Below are positions 1 through 8,255 of a stretch of 12,395 nt of DNA, in pieces. The DNA comes from DASSHC01 sp035693105 (GTDB lineage Bacteria; Chloroflexota; Chloroflexia; Thermomicrobiales; Thermomicrobiaceae). A model generated the notes under the pieces. It saw nothing but the letters and a program-made list of their open reading frames with translations. It was not told the DNA's origin and did not search any database. The DNA is taken from the NCBI GenBank assembly GCA_035693105.1, contig DASSHC010000410.1, forward strand, positions 1-12,395. Reading direction: 5' to 3'. The first letter of the stretch is position 1; every line of letters starts with the position of its first letter. Both the position numbers and the translations under genes were made by a program.

Positions 1-269
1 TGGGTGTGCGCACGCTGCGCATCGCCAGCGCCGAAGAGCTGCGCGAGGGTTTCGCCGCCGAGCCGGGCGCGGCCTACCCCTTTGGTTTCGCGGCGGAGGT
101 GCCGATCGCGGTCGATCCGGCGATCTATGACGAGGAGTGGCTCCTCTTCAGCGCCGCGCTGCCGACGGTGACCGTGCAAATTCGCGGGCGCGACCTGCGG
201 CGGGTCTTCGCCGCGTTGGCGAACCGGGTGAGCGAGTTGCCGAGCGCCGCGAGCGCCGGGCAGGCATGA
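1..269 (+). CDS. YbaK/ProX-type aminoacyl-tRNA deacylase, C-terminal part
   Basis: This is the last ~88 codons of a gene whose start lies left of the window. The reading frame is open from base 3 and ends at TGA 267-269. The visible segment reads like the second half of the YbaK/EbsC/ProX editing domain: an 'RIASAEELREGF' helix, 'EPGAAYPFGF' (family pattern E-P-G-x-x-P-F-G), a 'DEEWLLFSAAL' strand and a 'TVQIRGRDL' strand. Family members hydrolyse mischarged tRNAs such as Cys- or Ala-tRNA-Pro in the cytoplasm; the substrate cannot be told from this fragment. The GTG at 6 is internal and not the true start, because family similarity begins before it. The DinB-like gene follows 13 bp later on the same strand and may be co-transcribed. 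Confidence 0.8.
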   Translation, partial: GVRTLRIASAEELREGFAAEPGAAYPFGFAAEVPIAVDPAIYDEEWLLFSAALPTVTVQIRGRDLRRVFAALANRVSELPSAASAGQA

Positions 270-282
270 GAGGGATTGGGGC

Positions 283-771
283 ATGCACGAGGTTTTCCGC
301 GATCTCTACCGGCACAACCAGTGGGCCAACGAGCAGTTGCTCGCGGCCTGCGCCGGGCTCGACGAGGCGCAGCTCAACGCCGGCAACCCCGGCGCCTACG
401 GCACGATCGCCGAGACGCTGACGCACCTGGTGGGGGCCGAGCAGCGCTACCTCTGGATGCTGAGTGGGCAGCAGTCAGACCTCTCGGTATTTGAGAGCGA
501 AGGCTTCCCTGGCTTCGAGCGGCTGCGCGCGGCGGCGCGGCAGACCGGCACGGCGCTCACGCAGATTGCCGCGGCGGCCGAGCCGGGGCGCATTCTGCGC
601 GGTGAGCGCCGCGGCGAACCCTACGCCATCCCGGCCGAGGTCGTGCTGATCCAGGCGATCAACCACGCCACCGAGCACCGCACCAACGTCACCACCATCC
701 TGGCGCAGCAGGGCATCGAGCCGCCGGAGATCGACGGCTGGGCCTTCCGCGAGCAGGTGACCGCCGGCTAA
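283..771 (+). CDS. DinB-fold (DinB/YfiT-like) metal-binding protein
   Basis: A 162-residue protein of the usual length for the DinB/YfiT four-helix-bundle family. It opens with 'FRDLYRHNQWANEQLL' (helix 1; H-x-x-W-A-N is typical). It carries the expected metal-binding histidine triad: His48 in 'ETLTHLVGAEQRYLW', and His128 and His132 in 'INHATEHRTNV'. Members are putative metal-dependent enzymes, and some are thiol-dependent transferases; no specific substrate can be assigned. The start ATG at 283 follows a purine-rich GAGAGGGA stretch, only 13 bp after the upstream stop. The stop is 25 bp from the convergent end of the sigma-factor gene. Despite the family name, nothing here indicates DNA-damage control. 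Confidence 0.85.
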   Translation: MHEVFRDLYRHNQWANEQLLAACAGLDEAQLNAGNPGAYGTIAETLTHLVGAEQRYLWMLSGQQSDLSVFESEGFPGFERLRAAARQTGTALTQIAAAAEPGRILRGERRGEPYAIPAEVVLIQAINHATEHRTNVTTILAQQGIEPPEIDGWAFREQVTAG

Positions 772-796
772 TCCACCTCCCGTGCCGGGCTGCCGC

Positions 797-2125
797 TCAG
801 TCCGGCGCGCCGGCCTCCAGCGCGGCCAGGCGGCGCGCGAGATAGGCACGCTCGGGCTGGCTGGCGGCGAGCGCTAGCGCCTGGCGGTAGGCTGCCAGCG
901 CCGCCTGGGGAGCGCCCGCGCGCCGCAGCAGGTCCGCCCGCGCCGCGTGGTAGAGGTGGTAGCCAGCCAGCGCGGCGGCCAGCTCCGGGCGGTCGAGACG
1001 ATCGAGTCCCGCGCGCGGGCCGTCGGCCATCGCCAGCGCGATGGCGCGGTTCAGCTCGACGACCGGCGAGGGCGCCATCTGGGAGAGCACGGCGTAGAGG
1101 GCCGCGATCTGCGGCCAATCGGTGGCGGCCGCAGCGCCGGCTTCGGCGTGCAGCGCCGCGATGGTGGCCTGCAACTGGTACGGGCCGGGGCGGCGCAGCG
1201 GCAGCGCTCGTTCGACCAACGCGATCCCCTCGGCGATCTCGGCGCGGTCCCAGGCGCCGCGGTCCTGGTCTTCCAAGGGGACCAGCGCGCCATCCGGCGC
1301 GGTCCGTGCCGCCCGGCGCGAGTCCTGCAGCAGCAGCAGCGCCAGCAGCCCCAGCGCTTCCGGCTCCGCCGGCATCAAGTGGACCAGCAGGCAGCCGAGG
1401 CGAATTGCCTCGCGGCAGAGGTCGGCGCGGATCAGCGTTTCACCGGCGCTGGCCGCGTAGCCCTCGTTGAAGACGAGATACAGCACCGCCAGCACGGCCC
1501 GCAGCCGCTCGGGGAGCAGGGCGTCCGGCGGCACGCGATAGGGGATGGCGGCGTCGCGGATCTTGCGCTTGGCGCGCACCAGCCGCTGCGCGATCGTCGC
1601 CTCGGGCAGCAGGAAGGCGCGCGCGATCTCGGCGGTCGTCAGACCGCCGAGGGTACGCAGCGCCAGCGCCACCTGCGCCTCCAGGCCGAGCGCGGGATGG
1701 CAGCAGGTGAAGATGAGCCGCAGCCGGTCATCCGGAATCGAGCTGGGATTGTCCTCGTCGATGAGACCGACCGGGTCGTCCAGCGCTTCCCCGATTCCCT
1801 CGCGGCCGAGCGCCTCGTATTTCGCCGCCTGCGCTTGCTCGCGGCGCAGCCGGTCGATCGCCTTGCGCCGCGCGGTGGTGGTGAGCCAGGCGGCGGGGTT
1901 GCGCGGGGCGCCCTCGACCGGCCAGCGCTCCAGTGCCGCGGCGAAGGCGTCCTGAAGCGACTCCTCCGCGCGGTCGAAGTCGCCCAGCCGGCGGATCAGC
2001 CCGGCGATGATGCGGCCGTACTCCTCGCGGAAGACGGCCGCGATGGCGGCGGTCGGATCCTGTGGCGGGACCTCCCGGCCGGCAGTGCCAGCCGGCCGGG
2101 AGGTCATCGAGTACGCATCCGTCAT
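797..2125 (-). CDS. ECF42-type RNA polymerase sigma factor with C-terminal TPR-like extension
   Basis: A 442-residue ECF sigma factor, about twice the normal ECF length. Sigma region 2 spans ~31-95 ('FREEYGRIIAGLIRRLGDF', 'AEESLQDAFAAALERWP', 'WLTTTARRKAIDRLRR'). Region 4 spans ~133-190 with helix-turn-helix 'TTAEIARAFLLPEATIAQRL'. Residues ~195-442 are the helical DUF6596/TPR-like extension ('YLVFNEGYAAS', 'EALGLLALLLLQDSR', 'ELNRAIALAMADGP'). This architecture next to a DGPF protein defines the ECF42 group, which uses its C-terminal extension rather than a classical membrane anti-sigma factor. I chose the ATG at 2125-2123 because it overlaps the DGPF stop as TGATG, implying translational coupling; the frame stays open upstream only as a shadow of that gene. 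The signal sensed is unknown. Confidence 0.92.
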   Translation of the reverse strand: MTDAYSMTSRPAGTAGREVPPQDPTAAIAAVFREEYGRIIAGLIRRLGDFDRAEESLQDAFAAALERWPVEGAPRNPAAWLTTTARRKAIDRLRREQAQAAKYEALGREGIGEALDDPVGLIDEDNPSSIPDDRLRLIFTCCHPALGLEAQVALALRTLGGLTTAEIARAFLLPEATIAQRLVRAKRKIRDAAIPYRVPPDALLPERLRAVLAVLYLVFNEGYAASAGETLIRADLCREAIRLGCLLVHLMPAEPEALGLLALLLLQDSRRAARTAPDGALVPLEDQDRGAWDRAEIAEGIALVERALPLRRPGPYQLQATIAALHAEAGAAAATDWPQIAALYAVLSQMAPSPVVELNRAIALAMADGPRAGLDRLDRPELAAALAGYHLYHAARADLLRRAGAPQAALAAYRQALALAASQPERAYLARRLAALEAGAPD

Positions 2126-2469
2126 CAGAAGACGGGCCGGATCTCGATCGCGGCGTAGGTGTCCGTGTACGGAACCCGCGCGGCCAGCGTCAGCGCCTCG
2201 TCGAGGTCGCCGGCCTCGACCAGATAGAAGCCGCCGATCTGCTCCTTCGCTTCGGCGAATGGCCCATCGGAGATCAGGACCTCGCCGTCCCGGACGCGCA
2301 CGGTGGTCGCCGTCTCGCGCGGTTGCAGCCCACCAGCGGCGAGGTAGTGACCGCCGGCCCGAAGCTCGTCGGTAAAGCGCTCGTGGGCGGCCATGATCGT
2401 CGGCAGGTCGTCGGTCTGCTGGCGGGCGTCCGAGCCGGTGCCGTCGAAGAGCATCAGCAGGTACTTCAT
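2125..2469 (-). CDS. YCII-related DGPF protein, partner of the ECF42 sigma factor
   Basis: A 114-residue YCII/DGPF-domain protein beginning 'MKYLLMLFDG' and carrying the name-giving motif at residues 68-71 ('ISDGPFAEAKEQIGGFYLVEA'), a ferredoxin-like fold typical of the family. The ATG at 2469-2467 is preceded by a strong SD (AGGAGGT, then a short CACCCC spacer); in-frame ATGs further upstream lack this and lengthen the protein beyond family size. The stop overlaps the sigma-factor start by one base. DGPF genes are the standard partner and usual regulatory target of ECF42 factors; their biochemical role is not established. A candidate ECF42 promoter lies 60-86 bp upstream. Confidence 0.9.
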   Translation of the reverse strand: MKYLLMLFDGTGSDARQQTDDLPTIMAAHERFTDELRAGGHYLAAGGLQPRETATTVRVRDGEVLISDGPFAEAKEQIGGFYLVEAGDLDEALTLAARVPYTDTYAAIEIRPVF

Positions 2470-2528
2470 GGGGTGACCTCCTTGGGGTCCAGCACTCCAT
2501 CCGGTGTCAAAACCGGTCTCGCTCATAC

Positions 2529-2555
2529 GACGAACGGGCGGGGCGAAAATCGACA
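2529..2555 (-). promoter_or_regulatory. Candidate ECF42-type autoregulatory promoter
   Basis: Reading the minus strand, TGTCGA (2555-2550) is separated by exactly 17 bases from CGTC (2532-2529). As I recall, ECF42 targets have TGTCGA at -35 and CG(A/T)C at -10. Transcription would begin near 2521, giving a ~50-base leader before the DGPF ATG at 2469. The position in front of the DGPF-sigma pair fits autoregulation. The motif match is seen directly; the function is inferred. Confidence 0.6.
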
Positions 2556-2723
2556 CGGCTCGCCGTATCCCGATTCAAACGGCGCCGCCCCGCGCCGGTT
2601 GCGGGGGTGAGCGTGGCGGCGAACGCGGAAGCAGTGTAGATTTCCCGGAGATTGGTGCAGCTGTAGGAGCGCTCGCGTCAGGCCGGTTCTCCGGCGTGGC
2701 GGAGATGGAATGGTACGCAGCAG
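2556..2723. other. Divergent intergenic region, remainder
   Basis: Together with 2470-2528 this separates the DGPF-sigma operon from the rightward MBL operon (254 bp in all). Apart from the ECF42-like promoter I see no convincing -35/-10 pair for the plus-strand operon and no RNA gene or repeat. GGAGATGGAA at 2701-2710 is purine-rich but sits too far from the ATG at 2724 to be an ideal ribosome binding site. Confidence 0.5.
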
Positions 2724-3626
2724 ATGTCGGAGACAGGTACAGACAGGGGCACGGGAACAGGCACAGGCACAGGCACAGGCACGACCCACCTAGCGATGCA
2801 ACGGGTAGAGGTTCCCAACGGTGGCTTCATGGCTGGGCAGCCGACCAACGCCTACCTCGTCGGCGAGCGCGAGCTGCTGATCGTCGATCCCGGCTCCGAG
2901 CCGGGCGTGGAGCTGATACAACAGGCGCTGGCCGCGCGTGGCGACCTGCCGGTGCGCGCCATCGTGCTGACCCACGCCCACCCCGACCACGCCCAGGCCG
3001 CCGTGCCGCTCAAGCGCCTGCTCGGCGTGCCCCTGCTGCTGCACCCCGGCAACCGGCCGATCCTGGGGAAATCGCTGACCTGGGACGAGGTCGATCAGGA
3101 GCTGGCCGACGGCATGGTGCTGGAGATCGACGGCGGGCGGCTGGAGGCGGTGCTGACGCCCGGCCACGCGCCGGGCCACATCGCTCTCTTCGAGCCGAGC
3201 AGCGGCACGCTGCTGGCCGGCGACCTCGTCTCCGGCAACGGCACCGTCGGCATCTTCCCGCCGCACGGCAGCATGGTCGAGTATCTCGCCTCGCTGGCGC
3301 GGGCGCGCGCGCTCGGCGTCGGCCTGTTCCTGCCGGGCCACGGTCCGGCGATCCAGGAGGGCGCGGCGCGGCTCGACGAGTACATCGCGCACCGGCTCAA
3401 CCGCGAGCGCGAGGTCTACGAGCGCATCGCGCGCGAGCCGGCCACTATCGAGGCGATCGTGATCGACCTCTACCCCGACGTGCTGCCGCAGTTCCGCCGC
3501 GCGGCCGGCGCCACCGTGCTGGCCCACCTGCAAAAGCTCCAGGCGGAGGGGCGCGTGCGGCCGGAGGAGGAGGCGGAGCCGTTCACGACCCGCTGGCGGG
3601 CGACGGGGGCGGGGGAGACGGCGTGA
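2724..3626 (+). CDS. MBL-fold metallo-hydrolase (LACTB2/glyoxalase II-like) with C-terminal winged-helix
   Basis: A 300-residue metallo-beta-lactamase-fold hydrolase. Metal ligands are visible: H84-x-H86-x-D88-H89 in 'LTHAHPDHAQA', His148 in 'TPGHAPGHIAL', Asp167 in 'LLAGDLVSG' and His206 in 'LFLPGHGPAI'. The set is complete, so a two-metal active site is expected. After ~residue 220 a helical tail ('IAHRLNRERE', 'ATIEAIVIDLYPDVLP', 'VLAHLQKLQAEGRV') resembles the winged helix of LACTB2-like proteins, some of which are RNases; the substrate is undetermined. The first ~20 residues are a Thr-Gly repeat encoded by hexamers. The family domain begins near residue 25, so Met25 (ATG 2796) or Met36 (ATG 2830) are alternative starts. 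The 3' end overlaps the next gene as GTGA. Confidence 0.88.
   Translation: MSETGTDRGTGTGTGTGTGTTHLAMQRVEVPNGGFMAGQPTNAYLVGERELLIVDPGSEPGVELIQQALAARGDLPVRAIVLTHAHPDHAQAAVPLKRLLGVPLLLHPGNRPILGKSLTWDEVDQELADGMVLEIDGGRLEAVLTPGHAPGHIALFEPSSGTLLAGDLVSGNGTVGIFPPHGSMVEYLASLARARALGVGLFLPGHGPAIQEGAARLDEYIAHRLNREREVYERIAREPATIEAIVIDLYPDVLPQFRRAAGATVLAHLQKLQAEGRVRPEEEAEPFTTRWRATGAGETA
2729..2782 (+). repeat. Hexanucleotide microsatellite (AGGCAC)n in the MBL N-terminus
   Basis: Four perfect AGGCAC units fill 2759-2782, and degenerate units (AGGTAC, GGGCAC, GGGAAC) extend back to about 2729. In frame it encodes alternating Thr-Gly. Because the unit is six bases, copy-number change would alter protein length without shifting frame. 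It lies at the edge of the conserved domain, so it may be a non-conserved extension or an untranslated leader if a later ATG is used. Confidence 0.85.
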
Positions 3627-4084
3627 GCGAGCGCCGCGTGGAAGCCGTCGCCTGGTTTCAGGAGAAGTTCCGGCCCTTCGTCGAGGGGCAGCGGCTGGAG
3701 GTCGAGGAGCGCGCGCCCGGCGAGTTCGTGGTGCGCCTGCCCCAGGCCGCGCCCTGGCAGCGCGGCGGCGGCGGCACCGACGCGCTCAACGGCGGCGTGA
3801 TCGCCTACATGTTCGACGGCGCCATGGGTGGTGCCGTCGCCTCGGCGGCGCTGGCGCGGGCCGATCTCGATCGCTTCGATCTGTCGCGCTTCGGGCAGGT
3901 AACCGTCTCGCTGACCATCAACTACCTGAGCGCCGCGCTGGGCGACCGCTTCGAGGCGCACGGCAGCGTGACCAAGCTCGGGCGCGGCATGGCCTTCGCC
4001 GAAGGGCGCTTCTACGACCAGAGCGGCGAGCTCTGCGCCACCGCCACTGGAGTCTGGCGCCTCTTTCTGCCCCGGGAAAGCTGA
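3623..4084 (+). CDS. PaaI-like hotdog-fold thioesterase
   Basis: A 153-residue protein of the PaaI/YbgC-like acyl-CoA thioesterase group. The signature hotdog helix is 'LNGGVIAYMFDGAMGGAVAS' (55-74), with the N-G-G-x(6)-D pattern where most PaaI proteins have H-G-G; Asp65 is the likely catalytic acid. The beta-strands 'VTVSLTINYLSAA' and 'RFEAHGSVTKLGRGMAFAEG' follow in the right order. The start is GTG 3623-3625, overlapping the MBL stop as GTGA and indicating coupled translation. The frame is open far upstream, but that part is a shadow of the MBL gene. Likely role: hydrolysis of a cytoplasmic acyl- or aryl-CoA thioester; the substrate is not predictable. Confidence 0.87.
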   Translation: MSERRVEAVAWFQEKFRPFVEGQRLEVEERAPGEFVVRLPQAAPWQRGGGGTDALNGGVIAYMFDGAMGGAVASAALARADLDRFDLSRFGQVTVSLTINYLSAALGDRFEAHGSVTKLGRGMAFAEGRFYDQSGELCATATGVWRLFLPRES

Positions 4085-4086
4085 GC

Positions 4087-4746
4087 ATGAGCGGCGCCGC
4101 CCCAACGCCGGAGGAGCCGATCAAGCGCCAGGTGCAGTTCGCCGGGCGCCTGTGGGACATCCGTCAGGGCGCGGGCGGCGGCAACCACTTCGAGGCCACC
4201 AACGTGGTGGTCGATGTCCACGGGAGGCTCTTCCTGGGGATCGCGCGCCACGCCGGCCAGTGGACCTCGGCCGAGATCGTCCTGGCCGAACCGGCAGGCT
4301 ACGGCGAGTATGCCATCGTGGTCGATAGCCCACTCACGCTGCCGCGCAACGTCGTCCTCAGCTTCGCCCTGCGCCGCGACGACGAGCACGAGCTGGCCAT
4401 CCAGCTCTCCCCCTGGTGGGGCCGCCCCAGCAACGCTCAATTCTTGGTTCAGGAGGCCGGCAACCTGCCGGAGGGCTGGCTGGAGACCTTCCGCCTGCCC
4501 GCGGAGCGCGCCCCGACCGAGCACGTCTTGCGCTGGAGCCCCGAGGGGGTGGAGTTCGCCAGCTACGACGCCCAGCCGCGGCTCTTGCGCGGGCGGCGGC
4601 TGGTGCACGAGGCGCGGCTCGACCTGGAACTGCCGCCCGACGGCTATCACCTGGCCGTCGGCCTGTGGCTCTTTCGCGGCGAGCCCCCCGGCGACGGCCG
4701 CGACCAGCGCCTCTGGGTCCGCGAGGTGGCGGTCAAGGAGCTCTAG
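4087..4746 (+). CDS. GH16-like concanavalin-fold protein with degenerate catalytic motif
   Basis: A 219-residue protein beginning 2 bp after the thioesterase stop, so the third gene of the operon. Its layout ('RLWDIRQGAGGGNHF', 'WTSAEIVLAEPAGYGEYAIVV', 'HELAIQLSPWWGR', 'NAQFLVQ', 'HVLRWSPEGVEFASYD') matches bacterial GH16-like jelly-roll proteins. Active GH16 enzymes carry E-x-D-x-x-E, and close relatives often read 'E-[IL]-D-I-E-[FW]-S-R-W'. Here the equivalent 102-110 reads ELAIQLSPW, so the central Asp and second Glu appear to be Ala and Gln. There is no signal peptide or TM segment, so it is probably cytoplasmic. A binding or structural role is more likely than hydrolysis; this is inference from a hand alignment. 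Confidence 0.7.
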   Translation: MSGAAPTPEEPIKRQVQFAGRLWDIRQGAGGGNHFEATNVVVDVHGRLFLGIARHAGQWTSAEIVLAEPAGYGEYAIVVDSPLTLPRNVVLSFALRRDDEHELAIQLSPWWGRPSNAQFLVQEAGNLPEGWLETFRLPAERAPTEHVLRWSPEGVEFASYDAQPRLLRGRRLVHEARLDLELPPDGYHLAVGLWLFRGEPPGDGRDQRLWVREVAVKEL

Positions 4747-4801
4747 GCGGGCCGCCACGCTCGGGATTTGTTGGGTGCCCGTCGAGGAGTTTGGGTGCCG
4801 G

Positions 4802-4932
4802 GTGAGGACGGATCCCTCCACTTCGGTCGGGATGACAGGGTAAGTAGGGGGCGGGCGACAAAGACGTGCCTCGTCCGCTAGGCATCCCTTGTACCCTGTC
4901 ATCCCGAGCGCAGTCGAGGGATCCGTCCTCAC
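4802..4932. repeat. 131-bp inverted repeat with 41-bp arms
   Basis: The left arm 4802-4842 and right arm 4892-4932 are reverse complements at 38 of 41 positions by my count, around a 49-bp centre. The arms contain 'GGATCCCTC' and 'GGGATGACAGGGTA', typical of dispersed intergenic repeats in many bacterial genomes. There is no transposase inside. It fills most of the 297-bp gap between the GH16-like gene and the TetR gene. Transcribed either way it would form a very stable hairpin and could insulate the two operons. A related but degenerate element lies at 8346-8393. Confidence 0.88.
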
Positions 4933-4971
4933 ATGCCTCCCATGCTTCTCGATAGCCTCGCGTCCCACTCC

Positions 4972-5000
4972 TTGATTACTATACACACGTATAGTACATT
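4972..5000 (+). promoter_or_regulatory. Promoter for the TetR-ABC operon
   Basis: -35 TTGATT (4972-4977) and -10 TACATT (4995-5000) are separated by exactly 17 bases and sit 44 bp before the TetR start. Transcription would begin near 5007. The spacer is almost entirely the palindrome described separately, so repressor binding would block polymerase. The A/T-rich patch contrasts with the GC-rich surroundings. Confidence 0.65.
4978..4995. promoter_or_regulatory. Perfect palindromic operator (ACTATAC-N4-GTATAGT)
   Basis: Two 7-bp half-sites, ACTATAC (4978-4984) and GTATAGT (4989-4995), form a perfect inverted repeat around ACAC. Size and symmetry suit a dimeric TetR-family repressor, and it lies between the promoter elements of the TetR gene itself. 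The natural reading is autorepression with control of the downstream ABC exporter. Confidence 0.7.
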
Positions 5001-5043
5001 GCGGACGTGGACAAGTTCCGGCACACCCGGGCAGGAGGCGGAA

Positions 5044-5703
5044 GTGGTCGAACCAGCCGGCGGGCGCTCGCCCGAGGATCTGACGGCCCGCGCGCGCATC
5101 CGCGACGCGGCGCTGCGGCTTTTCACCGAGCGCGGCATCGACGGCGCCACCATCCGGGACATCGCCGCGGCGGCCGGGGTGTCGCCGGGTCTGGTGCGGC
5201 ATCATTTCGGCTCGAAGGAGGCGCTGCGCGACGCCTGCGACGCCCACGCGCTGGAGCGGCTGACACGCCTGCAGGCGGAGATCTTCGACGAGGGCCGGCT
5301 GGCCGATCAGGGATTCCTGCTCTCGATTCAGCCGACGGCGCTCCTGCTGCAGAACTATCTGGTGCGCTCGATGATGGACGGCTCCGACGCGGCGGCGGCG
5401 ATGTTCGATACCGCCGTGCGGATCGGCGAGCGCTGGCTGGCCGGCGCACGGGTCGAGTCGTCGGACCCGCGCGCCTTCGCCGCGGTGATGGTCGCCATGA
5501 AGCTGGGTGTCTTCCTGTTGCACGAGCAGCTCTCCCGGGTGCTTGGGGTGGACGTGCGTACTCCGGCGGGCCACGCCCGCCTGCTCAAGGGGATGGTCGA
5601 CGCCACCACCTACCCCCTCCTGACGCCGGAGCAGGCGGAACAGCTCCGCGCGGCGGTCGATCACCTGCTCGCGAGTGTTACCCAGTCGCGGCGCGCCGGT
5701 TAG
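5044..5703 (+). CDS. TetR-family transcriptional regulator
   Basis: A 219-residue TetR regulator. The N-terminal DNA-binding domain is clear: 'ARIRDAALRLFTERGIDGAT' (helix 1 region, ~17-36), then helix-turn-helix 'IRDIAAAAGVSPGLVRHHFG' (~37-56) and 'SKEAL'. The C-terminal ligand-binding part is helical and not recognisable to a ligand. I chose GTG 5044 because AGGAGG (5033-5038) sits 5 bases upstream and the HTH begins at a normal distance. The ATG at 4933 in the same frame would make the promoter and operator coding, so it is rejected. The ABC ATPase starts 18 bp after the stop, so this is probably a local repressor of the exporter, released by an exported compound. Confidence 0.9.
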   Translation: MVEPAGGRSPEDLTARARIRDAALRLFTERGIDGATIRDIAAAAGVSPGLVRHHFGSKEALRDACDAHALERLTRLQAEIFDEGRLADQGFLLSIQPTALLLQNYLVRSMMDGSDAAAAMFDTAVRIGERWLAGARVESSDPRAFAAVMVAMKLGVFLLHEQLSRVLGVDVRTPAGHARLLKGMVDATTYPLLTPEQAEQLRAAVDHLLASVTQSRRAG

Positions 5704-5721
5704 GGCGCTCGGAGGAGTCAG

Positions 5722-6647
<926 letters not shown>

Positions 6648-6651
<4 letters not shown>

Positions 6652-8255
6652 CCGCGCTCACCGGCACGGTCCAGCTCGTACGGCTGATCCTGCGGCGCGA
6701 TCGGATCGTGCTGCCGCTCTGGATCCTCTTCCTGGCCGTCATCCCGATCGTCTACGTCAGCTCGTTCAACGGGCTTTTCCCCACGGCGGCGGAGCGGCAG
6801 GAGTACGCCCAGATCAGCATGCACAACGCCGGCTTCGTGGCGCTCTACGGCCCGCTCTTCGGCTCCAGCCTGGGCCAGCTCGTCGCCTGGCGCGCGGGCT
6901 TCATCCCGGTCGTCATCGGACTGATCAGCATCCTCACCGTCATCCGGCACACGCGCGTCGAGGAGGAGACTGGGCGGCGCGAGCTGCTCGGCTCGACCGT
7001 GGTCGGGCGGCACGCCGGGCTGGCGGCGGCGCTGCTGGTGGCCTGCGGCGCCAACCTGGTCCTCGGCGTGCTGATGGCGCTGGGGCTGATCGCGGAGGGG
7101 CTGCCGCTGGCCGGCTCCTCGGCCTTTGGACTGGAGATGGCCGCCAGCGGCTGGGCCTTCGCCGGGGTGGCGGCGGTGGCGGCGCAGTTGACCAGCGGTG
7201 CGGGGAGCGCGCGGGCGCTCGCGATCGTGACGCTGGGCGCGGCCTACGTCCTCCGGCTGGCCGGCGACGTCAGCGGCATCCACGGCGGCGGGCTGGCCTG
7301 GCTCTCCTGGCTCTCGCCGATCGGCTGGGTACACCGGTTGCGGCCGTTCGCCGGCGAGCAGTGGTGGCCGGCGCTGCTGGCGCTGGGCTTCACCGCGGCG
7401 CTCTCCCTGGCCGCGGGCTTCCTCGAAGCGCGGCGCGACATCGGCGCGGGGCTGCTGCCGCCCCGGCTCGGCCCGGCGCAGGCATCGCCGGGGCTGCGCT
7501 CGCCGCTGGCGCTGGCCTGGCGGCTGCATCGCGGGCTGCTGGCCGGCTGGGTGGCCGGGTTCGCCGTGCTCGGCGTCGTCTTCGGCGCGGTCGCCAAGGA
7601 CGTCGGCAGCCTGATGGCGGAGAACACGAGCCTCCAGGACGTCCTGGCCCGGCTCGGCGGCTCGTCCGGCATTATCGACGGCTATCTGGCGAGCACGATG
7701 AGCATCCTGGGGCTGATCGCGGCGGGCTACGCTATTCAAGCGGCGCTGCGCCTGCGCGGCGAGGAGACCAGCGGGCGCGTCGAGCCGCTGCTGAGCACCG
7801 CCGCTAGCCGGCTCGGCTGGGCGGGCAGCCACCTCGCCTTCGCGCTACTTGGCCCCGCCGCGGCCCTGGCAGCCGCCGGTCTGGCGACGGGCGTGGTCTA
7901 CGGGCTGGACGCGGGCGATGTCGCCGGTCAGGTGCCACGGGTGCTGGCCGGCGCGCTGGTGCAGTTGCCCGCCGTCTGGGTGCTGGCCGGGGTCGCGGTC
8001 GTCCTCTTCGGCCTGCTGCCGCGCTTCACCGCGGTGAGCTGGGCCGTGCTGGCGGGTTGCCTCTTCCTGCTGCTGGTCGGGGCCGCGGTGCAGCTCGATA
8101 AGCGGATCATGGATCTCTCGCCCTTCACGCATATCCCACACCTGCCCGGCGGCGCGCTGAGCGCGACTCCGTTGGTGCTGCTGACGCTGCTGGCCGCGCT
8201 GCTGACCCTGGCCGGGCTTGCGGGCCTGCGCCGCCGCGATATCCCCGCCGCCTAA
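6648..8255 (+). CDS. ABC transporter permease, duplicated ABC-2/antibiotic-exporter type
   Basis: A 535-residue very hydrophobic protein resembling the 'exporter of polyketide antibiotics' permeases (TnrB-like). Membrane segments are visible at ~20-38 ('LPLWILFLAVIPIVYVSSF'), then in the regions of 88, 130, 173, 190 and 240. A second half follows from ~residue 285, with segments around 301, 349, 395, 432, 463 and 512. The two halves suggest an internal duplication giving about 12 segments, so one polypeptide with two ATPase copies could form the complete pump. Start ATG 6648 overlaps the ATPase stop. The substrate is unknown; a TetR-controlled drug or lipid-like efflux role is inferred from context. 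Confidence 0.88.

Noticed and set aside
797..2500. Sigma-factor frame extended upstream to 567 codons.
   Set aside because: The extra part overlaps the DGPF gene in another frame and has no family similarity; the TGATG junction gives the natural start at 2125.
2504..3622. Plus-strand frame upstream of the thioesterase, continuous with it.
   Set aside because: It is arginine/alanine-rich shadow sequence of the MBL gene; the hotdog domain starts right after GTG 3623.
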